DNA from: Forficula auricularia
Lineage: Eukaryota > Arthropoda > Insecta > Dermaptera > Forficulidae
Length of the DNA stretch: 64,000 nucleotides
Direction: 5' to 3'
Assembly: GCA_024734495.1 (NCBI GenBank)
Contig: JALMQS010000672.1
Coordinates: 143,404-207,403 of the forward strand
Part shown: piece by piece, positions 33,874-46,118 of the stretch
How positions within the stretch are numbered: the stretch's first letter is position 1
Layout of the letters: each line of letters begins with the position of its first letter
Translations under genes and position numbers: made by a program
The notes under the pieces: generated by a model
What the model saw: the letters and a program-made list of their open reading frames with translations, nothing else
The model's database searches: none
Told to the model about the DNA's origin: nothing

Positions 33874-35012
33874 AAATTGTATATAAAAAGAATTTTTTTT
33901 TTTTTTGTAAATATATTATGTTAATGTTCCTATAATTATGTAAATACTCCTGTAATTAAATTCCCCCGACTATGTATTTCTTGTTAGTGGAGGCCCTCAC
34001 CTGCGTGGCCCAATAAACGAAAAATCAATGGACCGAAACTACGTGTGAAATTTGGTTTCGATATTCACACTAGTATTTGAGCTAGCTCGTCCACAAAAAT
34101 TTGGTACCGCACAGACTAACAGACAGACAGACAAACAGACATTTTGACAAAACAGTTATAGACCGAAATGCAATGGTTTCGCTCAATTTTTTTTAATCAA
34201 AAGCCGTTTTTGAGATATTTCTAAAAAAAGAAGGAAAAAAAAAACACTTTTTAACCGACTTCAAAAAAGGAGAAGGTTCTCTATTCGACTGATTTTTTTT
34301 TTTTTTTTTTTTTGCCTATGTTACCTCATATCTCCGCCAATTGTCAACCGATTTTGAAATTTTTTTTGCATGGGTCCAGTCTAGCTTCCGATTGGTCCCA
34401 TTTTTTCGTTTTTTTCATAGGTATTAGACCTTTTTTATTAGGTTTGTTTAGACCTAACCTCTTTGTTTATGAACCGATTTTCGATGGTTCTTTTTTTATC
34501 CGAAAGGGGGTGTCTTAGGGATGGTGTCATATTAATTTGGTCAAGTTCTGATGATATTAAGTCACTATTAATAACATCACTAAAAAGAGAAAAATAAAAA
34601 TAATTTTTAAGAAAAAAATAAAAACCGACTTCAAAAAATTAAATGCAACAAATAAAATACACTAAAAGGTATAAAATAATTATTATCTTATTTAGTTACA
34701 ACTAAACGACGAAATATTAACATGAAATTACTTTTTGAAGTCGGTGCCAAACATATACCTTTTATGAATCCAACTCTACGGATCTTACTTAGTACGTTTG
34801 GCGGGTACGCTCGCTTATAGGTATAGTTTGTTTGGCACCGACTTCAAAAAGTAATTTCATGTTAATATTTCGTCGTTTAGTTGTAACTAAATAAGATAAT
34901 AATTATTTTATACCTTTTAGTGTATTTTATTTGTTGCATTTAATTTTTTGAAGTCGGTTTTATTTTTTTCATGCACGATTACAATACTTGACCATACCAT
35001 GTATGGTAAAAT
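33874..35012 (+). repeat. R2-like LINE 3' region, interrupted
   Basis: Runs 33874-34252, then resumes after an inserted CCGACTTC element at 34964-35012 ('catgcacgattacaat', 'accatgtatggtaa'). The same continuous sequence is seen uninterrupted at 21100-21250. Landmark: CGCACAGACTAACAGACAGA. Confidence 0.6.
34253..34963 (+). mobile_element. CCGACTTC-family element, best-defined copy
   Basis: Inserted into the 3' region of an R2-like copy within a T run, which fixes its ends: AACCGACTTCAAAAAA at 34253 and the complement ending near 34959. The first half contains the recurrent 'atctccgccaattgtcaac' block; the second half (about 34624-34957) is a palindrome with CCGACTTC at both arm ends. About 710 bp, no coding sequence. 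The open frame 34312-34518 recurs in other copies and is an artefact. Confidence 0.7.
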
Positions 35013-35490
35013 AATATTTTTTAACAAATGTAATAATAATTGTAAAGAATTGAAATAAAACGTTTCTCTCGGGAACGATTTCGAGAGCAACGCCTCTAGC
35101 GGGGGTTTTGAAACTAAAGAGAGCTATTCTGGTTGCCAGTATCCAGGGGGACGCTTTGGAAAATGAATTGATTGATAGGCCGATGCCAATAAATCTCTCC
35201 GTCTTCAGCACTGATCTTATCTTTTCTTCTTTATTTCTCCACGATAAGAGCGAGCCCTTAATTTGAAGAATTGCCTCTTTTCATCCACCTCTTTATTTTC
35301 ATCGAAACTTTTCACTCCTTTGAACAGTAAACTCCGAACAACCTTCCCAGCTGGCCCCTGGCTTGTTGTGTCCCTTAAAATGCCCCGAGAATTAGATCTT
35401 TTGACCCTTCCCCTCTCCCTATTTTGGATTATTGATTTTAGCCCCAATTGATTTATTTCCAGTGTTATATGTGATAAGAATAGGCGGTGA
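35013..35490. other. Unassigned
   Basis: Somewhat GC-richer, apparently single-copy, with short open frames on both strands (minus 35217-35447) that resemble nothing I know. No splice-supported gene. Confidence 0.35.
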
Positions 35491-35711
35491 AGTTAATTAT
35501 GGCGAAATCGATCTCTGTTCAATATGAATAAATGATAAATTTTTGGAGCAACTCTAGATATATTAATAGTTAAGATGCCGCTATTTGAACCAAGCACCAA
35601 TAAGTAAATTATGAAAATATTGTTATTTGAGTAAAATAGTGGAATAGTTAAATTTAATAGTTGAGTATTTAAATGAAATAATATGTAATTACGACAAGAA
35701 ATGATAGAAAC
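35491..35711 (-). repeat. Family T repeat, minus copy
   Basis: Complement of 11640-11860: 'tggcgaaatcgatctctg', 'aagatgccgctatttgaac', 'ttaaatttaata'. Confidence 0.6.
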
Positions 35712-36625
35712 TTGGAACGCCTCGAAACCCCGCACCTTGCCCAACCACCGGATCGCCCACAACTGCACCCCACCTCCTGCACCCCCACAATAACAATTTA
35801 TTAAGTTTTATAATCAATTAAATTAATATTATTGGATAAAAAATACTTGGTAGGTTTCACATTAAGATATAAAAAAATAAAACGAATTTATTTTAGAGAA
35901 TCTTTAATCTCGTATATATATTTCAGGTGACTAACCCATCTTCCTGTATCTCCTGAAGATGGGTTAGTCACCCCGAAATATAATATCAGATTAAAGATTC
36001 TCTAAAAATAAATTCGTTTTATTTTTTTATATCTTAATGTGAAACCTACCAAGTATTTTTATCCAATAATTTTAAAAAATGTTTCACCAAGTACCAACAC
36101 CAAATTCCTTAAAAACAATTAAATTAATAACAAATAATAATTTTATTGAAACAATTTTTTACATGTATACATTGTATTTGAGGCTTCGATTTCGGAGATT
36201 ACTTCCCCCCACTGTACTTGCTAATTTTCTAGCTTGTGATAATATTTTTAGTCCGTGTTTTTTAATAAGAGGAATTTTAATCAATTAAATTGGCAAATTC
36301 TAATATATAACAATATTCGGTATAACCTATTAGTGGGTTTAAAAATTAAATAACCAATTAATAAATAAAAGATAATTGAAAAAAATGTAAACAAACTTTT
36401 TTATTGAGATTTTCATCTATCAATAATTACGTTAATTAAGAAAAGATCAATTAAGATGAAATTTGTCGAGGTCCGGACGTAGCCAGATCGTTTACTCATC
36501 CTCAAATCTTTTTAATAAAGTTTTTTGTTTTATCAAAATCGGTAGAGCCGTTTTCAAAATAGAACTAAGATACAAATAAATATATAAATATATATACAAT
36601 TTTTGCTCGTTTAATAAGAGTAGAT
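35712..36625 (-). mobile_element. Helitron-type element, minus, with nested foldback
   Basis: Minus-strand 5' end at about 36625. The C-rich segment is at the left (35720-35790); the interior is interrupted by the tailed foldback 35828-36115. The 3' hairpin is not present. Confidence 0.6.
35828..36115. mobile_element. Tailed foldback element, copy N
   Basis: Bounded by the 13-bp duplication CAATTAAATTAAT (35815-35827, 36116-36128) inside a Helitron. Almost perfect arms of about 115 bp (35828-35942 and 35953-36069) have a 10-bp centre, then a one-sided tail of about 46 bp (36070-36115) ending 'ccttaaaaa'. CTGAAGA at 35953-35959 and GAAA at 35975-35978 flank a GGG/CCC stem. Confidence 0.8.
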
Positions 36626-36734
36626 TGAATTCTACTAATACGTTTCCAAAAGAACCACCTCCTGCACCCCCCACAATAACAATTTATCAAGATGATCTTA
36701 CTTAGTACGTTTGGCGGGTAAACTCGTCTATATA

Positions 36735-38322
36735 CGAGCCCCGTCCCATCTCAATTGGCCCACCAATATTTTTTCTTTTTAAATAAAATTATGCTAGTTC
36801 ACGGTAAATTTAATTTAAATATTTATTTTTATTATCATTTGGAACAACATTTTAAACAATTTAAAACATTTTATTGAAACATTTAACTTAAAATTATTTT
36901 TTAATTGTTAAAAAAAAAGGAAAACATACTAAGTCCAAAACCTTTACCACTGTGTGACGTCGCCTTTATTTTTAATTAGGCTTGAATTTTTTTGGGCAAT
37001 GTACTTATTAAGTTTTGACACTCATCTTGAGTGAAAGTATCCCAAATATTTTGAAGTTTGTTTTTCTAGCTGGTTGTATTCGTAATAGCTTTTTCATGGT
37101 GTGCCAAAGAGTTTCTATTGGTGACAAGTCGGGACTGTTTGCCACCCACACCAAAAGTGGAACATTATGATCAGAAAGCCATTTTAAAGATTTTCTTGAT
37201 GTATGGCAGGCCGCCCCGTCTTGTTGGAACACAAAATTATTATTATTCCGCAATGCATCTGCCATTGTTGGAAATAACGATTTTTTTTTAAATCTCTAAA
37301 TATTTATTGGTGTTTACAATTCCATCAATGAAGTGAAGTTTTCCGACAACTCTAGCAGACATTTGAACCCCATACCATAACTGAAGCAGGAAATTTTACT
37401 TTCTTTTTTAAACAATCTGAATTGAAAGCTTCATTTTTCTGACGAATAACTCTGCTTCGATTGTTTCCAACACAAACTTCAAAACTAGACTCATCACTCC
37501 AATGGGCACTATTCCATTCATCACTCGTCCAATTCATGTGACTTTTACTCATTTAAGCCGGTTTTTCTTTTGTTTTAATGTCAAGAGTGGCTTTTCTTTC
37601 GCCTAAAAAAATTTAGTAAAATTACAAAAAAAAAATTTGGAATAAGTTGCAATAAAATTACCTTGTAAGTTTTAAAACCTAACTTAAGGGCTTCTCTATG
37701 GCACGTGGATCTTGAAACACTTTGCGCCACAGCATCGCTCCAAAGAACAGATAATTCACCATAGTTCGAACGCCTGTTTTTTCTAATAATCTTCTTCAAT
37801 GCCCGTCTATCAGCATCTGATATTTTGGATTTCGACGCATACCGAGGTTTTGTAGCTATTGTACCCGTTGTTTTATAAACTCGAATAATATTTCTGACAG
37901 TAAACTTTGATAAATTAACTAGATCGCCAATTTCCGCGTTTGATTTTCCTTTTTTAAATAAATTGCTAATAATTGAGCGAATTTTTTCATCATTAACCTT
38001 TCCACGAGTCATTGTTACTAATAATAAACAAAACAAACTTTCTTTTGTTGGGAAAAGGCAAATTCTACTTGATTATTTCATATATTCAAAGATTCTTTAA
38101 AAAAAAAAAAAATCGTGAAAAGGAAAGAACTATTTTTTATATAAAAATATGTTTTTAACAATTAAAAAATAATTTAAAGTTAAAATGTTTCATAATTGTT
38201 TAAAATGTTGTTCCAAATGATAATAAAAATAAATATTTAAATTACATTTACCGTGAATTAGCATAATTTTATTTAAAAAGAAAAAATATTGGTGGGCCAA
38301 TTGAGATGGGGGACGGGGCTCG
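36735..38322 (-). mobile_element. Tc1/mariner-superfamily transposon (1.59 kb)
   Basis: Flanked by TA on both sides (36733-36734, 38323-38324). Long inverted terminal repeats of about 170-185 bp begin CGAGCCCCGTCCC (36735-36918 and 38151-38322). It contains a broken DD34E transposase gene on the minus strand. Cut-and-paste element, inactive copy. Confidence 0.85.
37008..38036 (-). pseudogene. Tc1-like DD34E transposase, broken
   Basis: The N-terminal helix-turn-helix DNA-binding part starts MTRGKVNDEKIRSII (ATG at 38012) and includes KSNAEIGDLVNLSKFTVRNI. The catalytic triad is visible in pieces: WSDESSF (first Asp), FQQDGAACH (second Asp) and SPDLSPIE (Glu) with 34 residues between the last two. 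The normal Tc1 linker AKEKPLLTLKQKKNRL follows TYK only after skipping 37603-37661, a 59-nt GT..AG segment. Later frameshifts occur after the linker, after MVWG and near NKYLEI, so it is not functional. Confidence 0.8.
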
Positions 38323-38683
38323 TAGTTTGTTTGGCACCGACTTCAAAAAGTGATTTCATGTAACAATTTCGTTGTTTATTTGTAACTAAATTAGATAATT
38401 ATTTTATACCTTTTAGTGAATTTTATTTGATTTTTGAGTTCTTATTATTTTATTTGTTATTAGGAGTTTATTAAATATTCCCTAGACCTAAAAGGAATAG
38501 ATTTGGTTAAACACTAAATCTAAAATAACTCAGAAAATATAAATTTTAGAGATCAAGTGCATTATACAAAATCAGCATAGTTTTTAACACTTAATCTAAT
38601 GATGCAAAAATATTTGGGGGGTTCCATAGAAAATAAGAAAGTTGATGATAGCAATTGCGGCAGTGTCCTAGTCATTTGTAGTT

Positions 38684-39642
38684 TTACCTGGATAGTTTAC
38701 CGGTAGTTTTAAAAATGGGTACTTTTATAGATTTTGATGTGCTCTTTCAGAATTTCAACTTTGCCACCTCGTATCTTTGCCGTTCGCGCCGCCATATTAG
38801 AAAAATGACGCTTAAAAGCAGTTTTTTGACAATATCCCCTTTTCTAATCATTTTACGATAAAAACACTTATATACAAAATGAAACTAGAGAAAATTTCCA
38901 ACAATTTATATAATCACCTTTTTTTGGTAAACTTAATAGTTTTGGCGTACGAGCGCCACAAACCATAATACATCTACGCCAACACGTGACATTTAATTTT
39001 AACTGATTACATTTGTGAATTGTAAAGCATCGCAATTTTTCCTTCATAAAATGAAAACCACCCATCATAGAACATTGATTCTTATCACATTATCTAGGAA
39101 ATTTTATTTACTTGAAGGTTTATTTTGGCTACTTTTTTTGATAAAACTCTTAAATTTATAGTTATCCTATATTTTCGGGACAGAATATGACCCGATTCCT
39201 CAAAAAAGCGTCATGGAAAATGCTGGATATCTATAAATCTAATAGAGTTTTATCAAAAAGTAGCCCAAATAAACTTTCAAGTAAATAAAATTTCCTAGAG
39301 AATGTGATAAGAATCAAGTTTCTACGATAAGTGGTTTTCATTTTATGAATGAAAAACTGCGATTTTTATAATTCACAAATGTAATCAGTTAAAAGTAAGC
39401 CAAAACTATTAATTTGACAAAAAAAAGGTGATTACATAAATTGTAGGAAATTTTCTCTAGTTTCATTTTGTATATAAATGTATTTATCGTGAAATGAGTC
39501 GGAAAGGAGATATTGTGAATTTTTCCAAAATGTCGGCTCGAATGGCAAACATCCGAGGTGGCAAGTTGAAATTCGGAAAGAGCACATCAAAATCTATAAA
39601 ATTACCCATATTCAAAACTCCCAGAAAACTTTCCGGGTAACC
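38684..39642. repeat. Foldback family D, most complete copy
   Basis: Ends TTACCTGGATAGTTTAC (38684) and its imperfect complement CTTTCCGGGTAACC (to 39642). Both halves carry 'ttgaaattcggaaagagc' in opposite orientation, so the 959 bp can fold into a long hairpin. Non-coding. Confidence 0.65.
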
Positions 39643-39685
39643 TCTTTTTTTAGGCCAAGTTAATGATTGGACTATTAATAATTTA

Positions 39686-40477
39686 GTACCTGGAGCGACC
39701 GAGCGATGCACGGTAACTAAATTAAAAAAAATACAAATATTTCTAGTAAACGCCCCTTGGAGCACGCACCTCGCCCCGGATCCCCTACAACTGTCTTGCC
39801 CCCCACATCCCATCCCGCACCCTGCCCCATAGTTTTTGCATTTCTAGCCTTCTGGTGGTCCACCAGATTGTGTGTATATAGGTGTATAAATAAATTCCGT
39901 ATAATTATTATTTTTGATTAAATATCAGTTAGCATCTGGTTTTTTTAATCAATTAAATAAATAGTCGTTTTATTAAAGCAAATTGTTTCTATGAGAATGA
40001 TGTATGTAAGCACATTGTGTTTGAGGCTTCAGATTTCGGAGATTTCACCCCCACTTAATAACTGTACTTAATCTTCTAGCTTGAGATAATTTTTATTTTC
40101 AGTCCGTGTTTTCTAATAGAGAAATTTAATCAATTAAGTTTGCAAGTTCTAATGTAATATATAATGTCATTCGGTACCAACCTATTCAATTGGGTTTTTA
40201 AGGTTAAAAACCCGATGCAGTGAAACAAAAGATGATTGAAAGATATGTAAACAAATTTTTTTATTGTGGAATTTCATCTCTATAACCTTCTGCTTTAATT
40301 AAAAGAAAAGATCAATTAGATGAAATTTGATGAGATCAAGACCTAGCCAGATCACTCGCTCGTCCTCAAAACTTGTTAATAGAGTTTTTTGTTTCATCGT
40401 TAGAACCTTTTCAAAATAGAACAATGATACAAACAAATATTTACAAAAATTTTTTCTTGTTTAATAAGAGTAGATAG
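39686..40477 (-). mobile_element. Non-autonomous Helitron-type element, minus
   Basis: The 3' end at the left reads TAGTACCTGGAGCGACCGAG plus hairpin. Then follow a C-rich segment (39750-39830), CAGTTTTTGCATTTCT equivalents, a noticeably diverged interior, and the 5' end near 40475. Confidence 0.65.
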
Positions 40478-40494
40478 ATTGATTTATAATAATT

Positions 40495-41300
40495 TTTATA
40501 AAAAAAAAAAATAAGACCGACTTCAAAAACTTAAATGCAACAAATAAAATAAGAATAACTCAAAAATAAAATAAAATACACTAAAAGGTATAAAATAATG
40601 ATTATCTTATTTAGTTACAATTACACGACAAAATATTAACATGAAATTACTTTTTGAAGTCGGTGCCAAACAAACTATACCTATAAGCGAGCGTACCCGC
40701 CAAACGTACTAAGTAAGATCCGTCGAGTGCGATTCATAATAGGTATATGTTTGGCACCAACTTAAAAAGTAATTTCATGGTTAATATTTCGACGTTTATT
40801 TGTAACTAAATAAGATAATAATTATTTTATATCTTTTAGTGAATTTTATTTTATTTTTAAGTTATTATTATTTTATTTGTTCAATTTAATTTTTTGTAGT
40901 CGGTTTTATTATTTTTTTATAAAAATTATTTTTATTTTTCTCTTTTTAGCGATGTTATTAATTGTGACTTAATATAATACCATGTATGCATCTTGCAAGA
41001 GAAAGTGTCTATCGAATGAATCAGAAAATGATAATAAAATTTAATTCATAAATATAGAAATTGTCTCCAAACGTTAGCGGGTTTTAAATGAACGTTTTAA
41101 GAATGTTTATTTTTATACAAGATTTAATTTATTATAATTTCAATTATTTGTACATAAGAATTGAAGATTTCCGTTATTTCGTCATTGATCCTATAATCAG
41201 AACTTGACCGAATTAATAAGGGTCCACCCCTAAGGTACTCTCTTTCCATTAAAACAATAATCATCAAAACTAGTCCACATGGTAAAGAGAAATAAATGTT
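40495..41300 (-). mobile_element. CCGACTTC-family element
   Basis: The palindrome comes first (40518-40910, arms 'accgacttcaaaa..'/'..tgtagtcgg'), then the interior variant with 'ttcaattatttgtacataag' and 'cctaaggtactctctttcc'. The outer right end is replaced by family E at about 41320. Confidence 0.6.
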
Positions 41301-41319
41301 CAAACACAAACAAAAAGTA

Positions 41320-42110
41320 GATGAGAATCATGCGCTATTTTTGGTTTTTAGTCGATTCCTCCATGCCTCAGCAAAGGTAACGGATAAGAAAACAACGCAG
41401 TTGCTATGGTTACTTATAAAATGTTCTCCCAAATTTTTAGCATTTCACAGAGAGAAGCATATCCATTCTTACTTACAGTTAGGTTAAATGAGCTATATTA
41501 AAACGATCAAATGAATAAATTTTAAAGAATTTAAAATTTTTTTAAAAAGTACTATCTTACTCTAGAGTAAAAGTACTTTAAAATATAACTTTACTAAAAA
41601 CTTTATTTAACCTTTTTTGTGATCCCCAAGGTACTTAATTAGGATATTAAATTTCATCAAAATTGGTTAAGTCATTTTCAAGATATTTAGAAAAAACTAA
41701 AAAAGTACCGAAATAAAGTACTAATGTTTGTGGGCCGATATGTACTAAAAACTAATCAGCGCTTCATTTTGTTAAACATAATGGTAGGTTTTCAATTTCA
41801 TTTCATTCGGTGCAACGGTGTGGAAAAAATCGTGGGCCAAATAAACGATAACATCCATCCATCCATACATCCATCCGCACGCACTAAATGAAAAATCGCA
41901 CTTTTTGGCCTCTCGACGAGACTCCATGTAATTTTTGGCAAAACCGTCACGTGCTAAAATTCAACCTAATTGAATACTACAATTTGTGACTTTAATTGAG
42001 TCCATGGGTTCCGTAGTCTTTACCTGAGGACCCTTTGAAGTCACGCTTGCCGAGAGACCGATTACAATACTTTCCCCATTGGATAAAGTAAAAAAAAAAT
42101 AATAATAATA
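41320..42110 (+). repeat. Family E repeat, 5'-truncated
   Basis: Corresponds to the second half of 5375-6620 ('ggtaacggataagaaaac' onward), with a (CCAT)n patch at about 41845-41870 and the end 'gagagaccgattacaatac'. Confidence 0.6.
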
Positions 42111-42786
42111 AAAACAGACAGCCTTTGAATTGATAACCTCCTTCTTTTTCCCAAGTCGGTTAAAAAGACCATATTCGAAAACATATTTAATTCAAAGTTC
42201 AAAATTTTCTCTCAACTCTTTCCATGAAAACTTTTAATGAACGAGTTTGCTTAAGTGTGTGTGTGTGTGTTGTTGTTGTTGTTGTTGTTGTTACTAATAA
42301 ATTCGTTCGTCTTCCGACTCCCCTGAGCTTGCTTGCACAGAGAATGTTCTGCCCCCCTGATCTTTGATTAGCGTTTCACTACCATGGAATTTCAATTGCA
42401 TTCCCAGCATTATAATCGGTTGATTAACTAATCGGTTGATTAATTCCTTCATCTTTTGTCTCCCACTCCCTATTGATTCTATTCTATATTTGAGGTTATA
42501 ATTGATGATGAGACACCAGGCTCTTTTCAATCTCCCCTGCCCTGGTCACCATGATGACGTCATTAGTCTGAAAGCTTAATTTAAATAGACCCCCCTGCCC
42601 CCCCCCCCTCATCCCGCTCACAGACACAAAATTAGTTTTGCTAAATGAACACCAAGAGCAAGGTTGGATTTTAATAAAAATAAACCTCCGGTAGACATTG
42701 GGTTAAAATGATAGACAAACATACAAACAGAACAAACATTTAAACATCAATAAACATCAACAAAATAAAAGCTTCAATTCAAATTG
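42111..42786. other. Unassigned, with a TG/TTG microsatellite
   Basis: A (TG)n run followed by (TTG)n lies at about 42256-42292. A minus-strand open frame 42294-42530 has no recognisable product. A C-rich run lies near 42585-42610. Confidence 0.4.
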
Positions 42787-43390
42787 TATCTACTTTTATT
42801 AAACGAGAAAAAATTGTAGATATATTTATATATTTGTATGTTTTTTTTTATTTTGAAAACGGCTCTACCGATTTTGATGAAACCAACTCTATTAACAAGT
42901 TTTGATTATGAGAAAGCGATCTGGCTAGGTCTGGACCTCATCAAAATTAATCTTAATTGACTTTTTGTTAATTAAAGTAATTATTGACCGATGAAAATTA
43001 CAATAAATAAATAGTTTGTTTACATTTTTTTCAATTATCTTTTATTTATTAATTGGTTATTTAATTTTAAAACCCACTAATAGGTTATACCGAATATTGT
43101 TATATATTAGAATTTGCCAATTTAATTGATTAAAATTCCTCTTATTAAAAAACACGGACTAAAAATATTATCACAAGCTAGAAGATTATCAAGTACAGTC
43201 GATGGTGGGGGGAAGTAATCTCCGAAATCGAAGCCTCAAATACAATCTATACATTATTACATGTAAAAAATTGTTTCAATAAAATTATTATTTATTATTT
43301 ATTTAATTGATTAAAAAACTCGATAAATTGTTATTGTGGGGGGTGCAGTTGTGAGCAATCCGGTGGTTGGGCGAGGTGCGGAGTTTCGAA
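42787..43390 (+). mobile_element. Helitron 5' portion
   Basis: Starts 'tctacttttattaaacgag' and keeps the conserved interior including 'cgatggtggggggaagtaatc', then a short G-rich segment (about 43335-43385). The 3' hairpin is missing. Confidence 0.6.
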
Positions 43391-44510
43391 GTTTATATCA
43401 TTTCTTGTCGTAATTACATATTATTTCATTTAAATACCCAACTATTAAATTTAACTATTCCACTATTTTAATCAAATAACAATATTTCCATAATTTACTA
43501 ATTGGTGCTTGGTTCGAATAGCGGCATCTTAACTATTAAAATATCTAGAGCTGCTCAAAAAATATGAGAATACTTAAATTACCTATAGATTGGCTGTAAC
43601 ATCATAGATTGGCTGTAACATCATCGATTGGATGTAACATCATAGATTGGCTGTAACATCATAGATTGACTGTAACATCATAGATTTGCTGTAACATTAT
43701 AGATTGGGTGTAACATCACAGATTAGCTGTAACATCATAGATCCGATGTAACATCATAGATTGGATGTAACATCGTAGATTGGATGTAACATCATAGATT
43801 GGATATAACATTATAGATTGGCCTTAACATCATAGATTGGATGTAACATCACAGATTGACTGTAACATCATAGATTGACTGTAACATAATAGATTGGCTG
43901 TAACATCATAGATTGACTGTAACATAATAGATTGGCTGTAACATCATAGATTGGCTTAAAATACGTAAATCATTTATTCATATTGACCAGAAATCGATTT
44001 CTCCATAATTAACTTAACCGTCTCTTCATATCAAATATAATTTCTTAACTATAAATATATCTTTTTTTCAGTATACAGATATTTTTTAAAACACTGGAAA
44101 TCAATCTATTGGTGCTAAAATCAATAATCCACGACATTTCGATCTGTCATGGTCTCATCTTCGGCTAAGTTGTTTTTGATGGGTTTTTTGTTAATTGTTA
44201 TAATTATTCACAGGTGGTTGTCTCTATAAAAAATTTTAATTACATTTTTTTCAATTTTCTTTTAATAAAATTAGTTGTTTTTTTTTTATTTTAAATTCCA
44301 CTAATAGATCATTACAAATATTATATATTTGAATTCTTAAGTATTAATATATCTAGATTTGCTCCAAAAATATGAGAATACCTAAAATACGTATTTGATT
44401 TATTCATATTAAACAGAAATCGATTTCGCCAAAATTAACTTCGCCATCTATTCATATCAAATATAATTTCTTAACTATAAATATATCGTTTTTGCTGTGT
44501 ATAATATTTA
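43391..44510 (+). repeat. Family T repeats around a minisatellite
   Basis: 43391-43585 and 43957-44080 are one family-T copy interrupted by the minisatellite. 44340-44510 is a second partial copy. Between them, 44130-44330 is a second-subfamily Helitron interior ('catggtctcatcttcggc'). Confidence 0.6.
43586..43956. repeat. 19-bp minisatellite, 19.5 copies
   Basis: Nineteen consecutive units of TAGATTGGCTGTAACATCA with point changes only and no length change, from 43586 to 43946, then a partial unit. Variation is mostly at the middle bases (GGC/GGA/GAC). No spacers, so this is not a CRISPR array. Confidence 0.9.
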
Positions 44511-44800
44511 GCCGTTTACTAACAAATGCTTGAAATTTCTTGACTTTGATATTTCCTAATTAGCATTTTTTTATTTTTGGCTTCTAATTCCGAATCCTTT
44601 TTTTGAAGAATTTAAAGCATTCGTGTTGAGAGAGTCAGCCGCCGCCCCCGCAGCTGATGTCACAGAATCAATTTCCAATCAGATGATTTATCGATGGACA
44701 GTAAACTAACTCTCTTATTCAAGCAAGAAGGGTCATTGACGTGAAAGAATTTACGAGTTTGTTCTCAACACGATGTTTATTAAGCAATTTCATTTGATAG

Positions 44801-46115
44801 ATATTTTTTTTTGACCGAATTTGAAAAACAAGAGGTTATCAATTCAACAGAATGTCTTTTTTTTGTGTTTGAACATTTATTTCTCTTTGTCATGTGGACC
44901 GATTTGGATGATTTTTTTACATTGGGTTTAGTCTCATACCCGATTGGTCCCGTTTTTTTTTCATTGATATTGGAGTTTTTTTTGTAATGTATGTTCACGC
45001 CTAACTTCTTTGTTTATGAACCGATTTCGATGATTCTTTTTTTATTGGAAAGGGGGCATCTTAGGGATGGTGCCATATTAATTTGGTCAAGTCCTGATGA
45101 TATGATCAACGATGAAATAACGTAAATTCTTATGAGCAAATAATCGAAATTATGATAAATAAAATCTTTTATAAAAAAAATCTTAAAACATTCATTTAAA
45201 ACCCGCAAACGTTTCGAGAGAATTTCTATATTTATGAAGTGAATTTTATTATCATTTTCTTATTCATTCGCCCGACGCTTTCTCTTACGACATGCATGCA
45301 AGGTATAATATTAAGTCACTATTAATAACATCAGTAAAAAGAGAAAAAAAATAATTTTTATAATAAAAAAATAAAACCGACTTCAAAAAAATTAAATGCA
45401 CACAAATAAAATAATAATAACTCAAAAATAAAATTAAATCCACTAAAAGGTATAATAATTATTATCTTATTTAGTTACAAATAAACGTCGAAATATTAAC
45501 ATGAAATTATATTTTGAAGTCGGTGCCAAACATATACATTTTATGAATCGCACTCGACGGATCTTAGCTTGGAGGGTATGCTCGCTTATAGATATATTTT
45601 GTTTGGCACCGACTTCAAAAAGTAATTTCATGTCAATATTTCGTCGTTTATTTGTAACTAAATAAGATAATAATTATTTTATATCTTTTAGTGCATTTTA
45701 TTTTATTTTTGAGTTCTTATTATTTTATTTGTTGCATTTAAGTTATTTGAAGTCGGTCTTATTTTTTTTTATAAAAATTATTTTTTGGTCATAAGAATTG
45801 GAGATTTACGTTATTTCGTCGTTGATCATATCATCAGAACTTGGCCAAATTAATATGGTACCATTCCTAAGATATCCCCTGTCCAATAAAAAAAGAATCA
45901 TCAAAATCGGTTGATAAACAAAGAAGTTATGCCTGAACAAACATAACAAAAAAGGTCCAATACCAATGAAAAAAAAAAACGCGACCAATCGGAAGATAGA
46001 CTGAACCCTGAAAATCATCAAAATCGGTTCACAATTGGCGGAGATATGAGGTAACATAGACACAAAAAAAAATCAGTAGAATAGAGAACCTCCTCCTTTT
46101 TTGAAGTCGGTTAAA
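44801..46115. mobile_element. Two adjacent CCGACTTC-family elements
   Basis: 44801-45780 has the long interior variant followed by the palindrome (45375-45760). 45785-46115 is a second, minus-oriented copy that ends 'ttttttgaagtcggtt'. A recurrent open frame on the minus strand (45806-46063) is repeat sequence, not a gene. Confidence 0.6.
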
Positions 46116-46118
46116 ATA

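Larger units (their letters stand above)
36692..38470. repeat. CCGACTTC-family copy split by the mariner insertion
   Basis: 36692-36734 ends in 'cgtttggcgggtaaactcg' and 38323-38470 resumes with 'gtttgtttggcaccgac'. Intact copies (34800, 63420) read through this point, so the mariner inserted at the TA of 'ggtatagtttg'. Confidence 0.7.

Noticed and set aside
43586..43956. CRISPR-like array
   Set aside because: Units are directly adjacent without spacers; a minisatellite in a eukaryotic repeat.
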